Source of the DNA: Schistosoma mansoni
Taxonomy: Eukaryota; Platyhelminthes; Trematoda; Strigeidida; Schistosomatidae
Reading direction: 5' to 3'
Assembly: GCF_000237925.1 (NCBI RefSeq)
Contig: NC_031495.1
Coordinates: 21,640,163 to 21,704,162 of the forward strand
DNA length: 64,000 bases
The notes under the pieces were generated by a model. It worked only from the letters and a program-made list of their open reading frames with translations, was not told the DNA's origin and did no database searches. Position 1 is the stretch's first letter. Every line of letters begins with the position of its first letter. The position numbers and the translations under genes are program-made. Positions 51,701 through 61,200 of the stretch are shown here, in pieces.

Positions 51701-54700
51701 AACTGTTGTTACTGGAAGTATTTTCGACTTAATGCCTGGAAACTGTTGCATTACGTATTCCTGATGTGTTAGTAGAGATATCTACTAGAAAATATTGAGC
51801 ATAAGCAAACGTGTTGCTATCGCGTAAAATTTTTTTCTTTGTAAAAATGTATAGCATTTTACAGTCAGTAACCAAAAGCATTATGAACTTGAAATTCTTA
51901 TTGATTTTAGGTCGGTCGTAAACTTGCAGAAGTCTATCCACATCTTGAAAATGATGTAAAAAATCGTTTGGAACATTTGCATACACGTTGGGAAGAACTG
52001 GTTGACTTAGTTAGGAATATCGTTAATGTTATCAGTCAAGATAATCGAGGTAAGCATGGTAAATATTATTTTCTTGATTTTGAAGGAAAAAGTAGATTTC
52101 CATGTGCTGACTGATAGTGACTTGAGAATCCTTGGGAACTGTTCCAAATCTCTTTCCATTCAAGATTTAATACATGATGTAGTGTTATTCGTTTCAGTTC
52201 TTAGGCCGTCATGATATCATTCAGCTACTGAGTCCACTTTCAAATAATCGATGTATTTTAATATTTCCCGGTACCCAGATGTTTTAAATGGAAATAGTGT
52301 GTGAAGTTTAATCCACTATGTATATAAAACGATGTAAAAGTTGTATATCCACTGTTCCAAATAAGTGAGAAATAAATGTAAATTGTAAAATAAGTCTATC
52401 TATGGACGTTGTACGTTTCAAAACATCATCAGGTTTTAGGTTATTGAGTTACAAATTAGTGATGATAATGACCAACCAAATTCGAGATATTTTCAAAATG
52501 GAGATTATATATCTAGAATTGTAAGTATAATGCGGTTTCTTGAGACTTTCTATCTTAAAATAACTGATAGGTATTGATTAGTTGGCCAAGTCGCAAGTCT
52601 AATGAAATGCTTAGATTAACACTTAGGTTAGACAAATGTAACGTACAAGCAATAGAAACATGATTAACATGAGAAATGTAATAATAATAAACACTTAATG
52701 TATCATAATATGTTTGATCACAGTAAAAAAATTTGCAACTTAAATTTACAATGTTGCGATAAATTCTCGTTCACTATGTAACTAGCTTGTTGATCCTTGA
52801 AATCTGCAAAAAAAATGACTTGAACATTGATTAGGTAGCGTTTACCATCACCTGCAAACCTATTCCGATTAGTTTAGTTCACATAGCGTTTCTTTATTGT
52901 TTCATATACTTGGTTCATGGATGTCAGTGAAATCGCTGTTTGTTCCTTACAAGAGGTTTACGAGAGGAAATGCTGACAAACGACCCAAACAGTGAAAAGG
53001 AGGGTTCGGTAATAATTTCAACGTGTTTTTAAACTAAATTATCACCAAGTAGTAGATGGTTTTATGTTGTCTTAACATTATTGCTAGTCAAATTACATTG
53101 AGCGATTTACAATATGTTTGTTAGTTTGAGTGACTTGATATCACAATTCATTTTGTTCAATGGGTCGTTTATAAGAAGTCGTAAGCAAATAGCTTCAGAA
53201 ATAGGTTCCGCGCTAGTCGAAACTCACCACTTACACATATGTATTATTCAAGGACACTTGATGATCTCCTTAGGATTCGAACGTGCATAATCTGTTATCA
53301 CGAACAGAAATATTGTCAGTAACTAATGTTGTTTGAGTATTCTTTCAATCAAACTTTGGTCCAGTGCTCCTCGGTAACAGCCTCTAGTCATGTTACATGA
53401 AGTCATATGCCTTTGTTTGTATTGGATTCTCTTTCAAGAACTGTTTACTTACTCTTGTTCTTAATAATCTCACCAACGCAAATAGAAGTCAGTTTTAACT
53501 ATTCGACAACTATTGGATCTGCCGTTTATAGAAACAATTTATCGTCATTTACCAAATGTTGCTACATTAAGAAAGTATTTTGTTGTATTTCTGAGAAACA
53601 AATTAATCATCGTGATTGACCTGAAAATGTATCTTTTTTTAATCGCTAAATGATTAATTTTTACTCATTTCTCTTCGAATTAATAATTAATTAATTGTGT
53701 CATTATTTTGTCTTCACTATTCATGTGTCAATGTAGAAAAGTTAATGAAAGAGGCAATTCATAAAACAGCTACATGGCTTAATGTAATGAATGTTCAATT
53801 AGAGAAACCAGATAGTAAATTACCAGTTAATCAAGTTGATATGACAACATTACAAACACAAATAAAAGAACATAATAAACATATTAAAGATTATATGGAT
53901 CGAAAAGCTGTTATAAATGTTTTAAAGGTGAATAGAATAAAGTAAAACAAAATTTGTAAAGGTTGAATAATTCACATTTAAATTGATGTGTATTATTTTT
54001 TCATTCTGAACAACATGAATCATAAATCATTGTTTACTTATTCACACGTAAATGGTTGTTTAATAGTAGATTCTAAAAGTCATGGAATTGGTTTGTTTAT
54101 CAATTAAGCTTATTAAATAAATATTTCATACATCGAATTATGTTTTACTAAGTAACTAGAATGAACTCTTCCTTATATATTCCTGAGTATTAGCGTATAG
54201 ATGTATTATTATTGTATCCATTGGTAATGTGTGGTGCCATAAAACAAAAATATGTTGGTTACGGAAAAAATGCGTAACTTTAAACGTTTGTAAATTTTCA
54301 CTTATAGCCATTTATTAATAGAATTTTGATAAAGCAGAATGAAATATCTGTTCAGTACTCTATGGTTTTTAATTATTATCTACTTAATGTCAGTTTGTCA
54401 CGAAAATCGTATTCAGATTGAATTAAGCAATAAAATGAGAAAGATTGGCTTAGCGGAGAGTTCTGTTTTCGGAGAATTCATTTTCAAAGCAATCGAATAT
54501 CAATTATTCTTATTTTTTAAAAATGATAATCATGACAACAATAGTGAATCAATCATTTTTATTATATATCTCAATAACTATATTCCGTTCGAATTAAGCC
54601 ACACTAGCTACTCAATTGACTAGTGACCATATAGTCATTAACATTGAATCGATATTAGATTAATTCCTGGAGATCTACAGGAATTTTGATTAAATCTCAT

Positions 54701-57700
54701 GTGAAATAGTTGTCAGTGTTTGGATTAAATAATCGTCACCGTATATCGCGATAACTGGAATAATAAATATAGAACAGTGGATTAGGACTTAATGATCTGA
54801 AAAGATCATGTTGACCGTGAGGCAGATTGATCTTGGGTCATAAATATAATGACAGTTTGGGTCGTTGTCGCTAAGAATTCTCAAACAACACAGTTTTTTT
54901 AAATTAAGTAACAGAGATCACGCAGTTTCCGTTATACATCTGCAAAGTCAAATATTACGTCTACTTATCAACCGTAAAATTTCGGGGTGACTAATTTAAG
55001 GTGGAAGAATGTTCTATTTCCGTTAAACACAAAGAAATTCATTAATATTCAACAAACAGATGGCTAATGGGAAGATTAAAATTTTTAACAAAAGTCAACC
55101 ATGAAATGTTGTAATCAGAACAGGATAACTTCAAGACTTAAATATGACACATGAACAAATCATATTGGTTAAAAATAAATTTTAAGACGATGAAACATAC
55201 TAAGAAAGCATTTTAACTGCCTTATCTAATTAATGAACTCTGAAGTTAGAGCCTTTAACCACTTTAATGTTACATGCTATGAGTTTTTTAGTTACGTTCA
55301 TTTTTGTATGTTCTTGCTCGATATACATTACCCCTTACAATAATAAATGTTAAGCATAACCAATAATTGTTCTTTTGAGTGTACCATTACAAATTGTACA
55401 TTTAGGGATATTTTGTGTTTTGTTACAAATTTTGAGTGATATGTTAATATTATTGACCACAAATATGATGCACGATAATGATAAGTTGAATTACGGTGTT
55501 CTCTTTCAGGAGGTATATATATATACCTGAGTTGATCATATATTAGTTTCACACAAACCTATGAGTTTACTTACTATTCCAGTGTTGAATCTTGGTAACG
55601 TAAGTTTTATATCATTCAAAGCAAACAGCTATTAATGGTTTAGCTGTCATCATCATTAAATTATTTTTAAATGATTTATATATTTTTGTTTCATTTGTTA
55701 AATTCTTTTAGAGTCAAGTCGGTGATCCTAATTTTAGTCAAAGTAAAGAATTTGCACCGATTGTCAATGATCTTGAGCGCAAACTTTTAGCGTTAGACGA
55801 ACCACTCAATCAAAAATTAATGAATTTACAACATATGGAAACATCCACTCAACGTATTGTAGAATTGACTGTAGAAGGTGCATGGATCAGAGAAAAATCA
55901 CAACAAGTTGAAAATTTATCTAAAACACTAGAACTTGATCCACAAAATGCTTATCAAATTGGTCAAAGATTAATGGTTATACATAGATTGGAAAGACAAC
56001 TTAAAAGTCATATTCTTGAAGCTAATAATCGTAGACCTAGGGTTATAGCTTTATGTAAAGTAAGTTTAATTATATATCTCTTATCTTACCTAATAAAGGA
56101 GGTAATGTATTTATTTTATTTAAACACATAAATATTGGTACAAAGAGGCACCAGATACATATGCGCCACACAAATCTCATTTGATTTGTGTGAGGGCTGT
56201 GATACTGCCCAGATGCCCAAACTGAAGCAAGTGGTTTTCTTAGGGAGCCACACCCCGAGCCTTTGACCTAAAGATCTGATCCACAAGGCAGTGGAGCATC
56301 GTAAGGATATGCAGTCCCATGGTAGCCGGTGACCAACGATTGGTTCATACTCCATTTGTTCCCTTAGGATCCTGGAGCTCATGTGCACCATTGGTTTGGA
56401 ATGAGGGTTTTCCGACTCCCCTAGGTGGACTTTCCGTGTCCACCAACCCGGTTAAAGCGCCGGACATTCGCTTTTCGTCCTCTCAATTTCGTAAACAGCA
56501 TCCCCGCCACGAGATTTCGACATATTTTCTATGGTTACTATTTTTTTAAGAGGTTATTTGGTAATTATTTAATAATAGATTTTCCATAAATACTGACATA
56601 GATTATCTACATTCTATTATTATCAACGATCATAGTCACTATAATATTGACGTAATGCATAATTTTAAATGACTGAATAGTTTTGTTTTTGTAAAAGAAT
56701 TTTTTGTCCACTATGATTGGATATTACTGGTAATGAAATAACTTCGGTAGGAAATGCTCATTACTTTAAAATTATTCAACCATTTTAAAAATGGTTCTAA
56801 TATATTATGTATTTGGATTGAAAATACTTCATTGAAAACTAACTAAACTGTAATGCATAATCATTACATTTCTTTTTTATTTTCATCAATTTTAAAAATA
56901 AATGGTCATCGGTTTATGAAACAGAGTTTAAGTGATCAAATATAGATAAGTGTTTAAAACTACCTTATTAAGATTTACAGTAGTTGTTTCAGAAGATATT
57001 TGTACTCATCAAAAGTTACGTATCAACCTCGTAACAATTCATCAACTCATAACAGCAATAAACATTTCAAAATACCTTGAACTCCTTTCTATTCACACTT
57101 TCACCTTAAACATTACACACAAATTGTTATGACTTTATAAAAAAATATAGGACGTATGCTAATTCTTTATTGATTTTTATGTCCAGCTTTTATCACGTGA
57201 ATTATCCACCAACCGAAATACGACTTTTCCGATTTTAACACTGTGCCAAATCAATGACGTTCGACCAGTATGAGTAGTCTAACGTCCTTATTGGTCCTTT
57301 GTCCGCCTAGCCCTTCCAATTAAGTCCAGAACACCAATTGCAGCTTCTGCTGTACGAATCTACACGAATCATTTATTTCAAGCATACTTGGTTTATATAC
57401 TAGACAGACAGACCACATCACACCATAAAATAGAAAATAATATTTGTACAAGATCAAGCCAAATGTAGCTGTGAACATGGCAGACAATAATCAATAAACT
57501 GAATATAATTTAGGGACAGTAAATCGTATAATAATAATTCATAGATGAAAATGAAGCTTGTAATAAGATGAATATAGACATACACAATCTAGTTACTCAA
57601 TAGTTAAACAAATAGAATATGTATAGAATAATCGTCCATTAATAGGTCTCGGAAGTTCATTAAAATCTTATAAATGTAGTTTCGTCAAGAATTAACTGTG

Positions 57701-58239
57701 AAGTTACAAAAAATCAGCTTGTTTGTAAAAGAAAGTCTTCCATTTTCCTATTCTCATAGTAGTTTCATTTGTTTGTACACAAAACAGTAGCTAAAATGTT
57801 TCATGAAAATTAATCACAATAAACATGTATAATTATTTATCAGATATATAGTATCAGAAGGGGTTTTGTGGAGATTTAGTATTTTCATAGTTGAAAGCGT
57901 GAAGATTTATAGTAATTATATAATTAATTATAAATAAAGATAAGGATGTATGGTGTTATATGATAATCTGAATAGCGGTGAAAAATCAGTTAATATTAGG
58001 GGCATACAATAGATACAAAAAATGTTTAAGCTAATGATGATATCAATGAAGGTCCAACCTGCTAGTTGAGCTTAAGAAAATAATTGATCTATACTAAGCT
58101 TAAATGGAAATGACGAACCAAACACTAGATTTTACTATCTGTATTTCACTTCAAGTGTTTTACTAAATTCACTGTTGTAAAATATAGATGAATCCATTTG
58201 AAGACTGACCAACTTATGTATTTGGTCATTTATATAAAA

Positions 58240-58284
<45 letters not shown>

Positions 58285-61200
58285 CATTTGAAAAGTACTT
58301 CAGAAAATATCAGAACAAGGCAGTTATTATCGGAAACAAACAAGTGGCTAACGTTATACTTTTAATTAACCGTTTTGAAGGAGTTAGGTAAGCTTGATGA
58401 GTTGAGCAATTGAAAACTATGCAATAAATGCATACATATTCCCCAAATAATATAACATTACAAATCGGTTAACAAAATTCTGAATATAATACTTTTTTTG
58501 AATTCGACTTATATTTTAGTCAGCTGACAAAAATCCACAAAAGAAAGTGTATTCATAGTATTCTATGTGAATTATTACCGTTGCTTTATTCAGACTCAAA
58601 GATAATGAGCAGTAGTCGTATTACTGCAATTTAAGTAAATGTTCGTCTATGATCGAATAATCATTAGGAATGATTCGCGAGAGTAATTGGAAAGGGGACA
58701 AAGAAAAGAAATATCATGATGGTTAAAAAATATTCACCTTATGTTTTATGATTATTAAGTTGAATATATTTGGAAATATATTACAAATGACAACATCATT
58801 GTTTATTGAAATACGAATCCTAGTTAAGAAATGTTATAATTCAAAAAATGTTTACCTGTTTTATTCCGAATTTCGCCAAAACAGCTCAACTGTGTTTTCT
58901 TTTTTTCTGTTCATTTATTAGGACATTGAAAATGAATATTGCATAGAAGAAGCAAAAATCACCGATAAAATACAACAACAACGATTTCAACGTCTTACAC
59001 GAGAACTTTTAGAATTATGGAATAAATTAGATAGAAATTTAACTTGTCTACTTGGGCGAATAACAATGTCTGAATCAGTTTATCAATTTTTATTAGATGC
59101 TAGTGAATTGGAATCATGGATATCTGAAGAAGATTTTTACTTACATGGAATAGAGATACCAAAGGTTAGTTTGTTTTCCTCTCTTTTTAATTATTAGTTT
59201 CCGAAACACACATCAATAGCGTTACTAATGATACTATATGAAATAATCAATAAATTATTCATGGTATCATTTGTAGCTTTCTTCGATGTGAGATGGTCGA
59301 GGTGAATAACCATAAAAAAACTATAGAGGCAACTATTGACCTTGATATATTGTTTCGACTCATAAACACAAAGTAATCAAAAGCTTGATCGATACTACAC
59401 GTAAGATTTAAAATTGTACCACACGTTATTACGGTCAGCGATGTTGCTATTATACTGTTCAAGGCTTGAATAACCTAGCGATATTCTTGTCGAATGTGGT
59501 CGTTTTTGTAAAATTAGACTATCAAAAAGAAAAATATTTGAAGAGAGAAGAATTTAATTGATTCTCTTTTTGGATCTTATGAAACTTTTAAAGTAAAACT
59601 ATTTTTTCTAATTGACTGGTAATGTACCTCAATTAGAAATAACTAGAAAGGCTAATGTAACACCAACTTCATATTCTGTCTATTGATTAATAAATCTCCT
59701 ATGATGTGGATAATCATTTTTTATGGAACATTTAAATCAACTAATCGCAAATCTATCCAATACAAACAAATTTAATAAAATAGGAAATGACCAGTGTACA
59801 CCATTATTTTTTTAGGTTCTATAGTTGATGGATATTGAAATAATTATTTAGTTTTTAATTATAGTGTAGTGAACAAAACACGGGTGGGGACAGTCGAATG
59901 TATTTAAGCACAAATTACAAACTATCTTACTAATATCTGATAACCATACAGCAAGCAATTAATTTACGAAATAACTATCAATTGTCTCAATCTTCACTGT
60001 TACTACTGTAAATATCAATCCACCTTCTCTAATTTCATTGTTTATGCATTTTCCTAGCGATTGCGCTTCATTTCAGTTCTTTGCTCATCGGTCTTCTGCC
60101 AAAATACATTCTATGCCTGACCATCACCATATACTACTTATGAGGATATAAGTGGACCACACCACAATAGATTTATCTGAATTTTCAGTACTTCACATAA
60201 TTTACTGTTTAACTACATTAAAGCATAATCAACAATTAACTCAGCAGTGATTTTTTTCCTCCTCAGGGCCATTATTCGTCTTTTTTTCTGGTTGCATTTT
60301 ATAATTTTCTAATACTTTGATAAACAATCATTACATTAAGGAAGAAAAATGGGTATCTAAAAATTACCAACATGACTTTCTAATATATTTGTTTTGAATT
60401 TAATGATAATTCTTTTGGGACAATAGTGTAAAATATCATCTCAGGATTCAAGAAACTATCCTCTTCTAAAATAGTATTTACATGGATTCAGGCAATTGCA
60501 AATCACTTAAAATCAAATTATTGTGAAATTATATTGGAAAAAATGATAATAAAATCAATATATGTCCAACTAGAATGTTCTCTGAACATTATGTTTTGAA
60601 GTTTTCTCAGTTCGACGAATGTGCACACTTATCAGTATTGACTAAATCCTAGAAGGACGGCATTTTCTAGCTCTGACAAATTGACAGTGTAGCGAAGGGA
60701 TCAACACTCACCCTATTTTTAGCTGGTTGTTTCATTGTCAATCTCGAAAACACTATCCTTAGACCAATAATTGATAGCTTCTATCTATACAGGAGACACG
60801 TAAACGACACTCATTATTTGTGACAAAAATATTAGTGTCAACGATGTCCTGGAGGGTTTCAGTCCCAGTGAAGCAAAAAATACGAATCTGATCCATTCTC
60901 TATTCAAGGGTCAGACCTATCTGTACTAAGGATACAATCGATATCGAACTTGACAAAAGACAGCAGACAATTGTCAACAAAGTATAGCCACCTAGATCCA
61001 TTGAGAAAAATTTGAAGCCAAAACAACAACGTTAGACAGTATTCACAGCATCAAAGAAGACTCTCTTCACGAACATTCAGTTTAAAGAAGATACTGAAGC
61101 AGAAATTCTGAAAACAGACTTCCGTGATCCCCGAAAAAAACATTTTATTTTGCTGAACTTCGAATTACCTCTTCTAGTTGGCCTCCGATTCAACGTTGTG

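Noticed and set aside
54339-54623. 94-codon frame in intron 11
   Set aside because: Starts with a hydrophobic stretch but has no family resemblance; chance frame likely.
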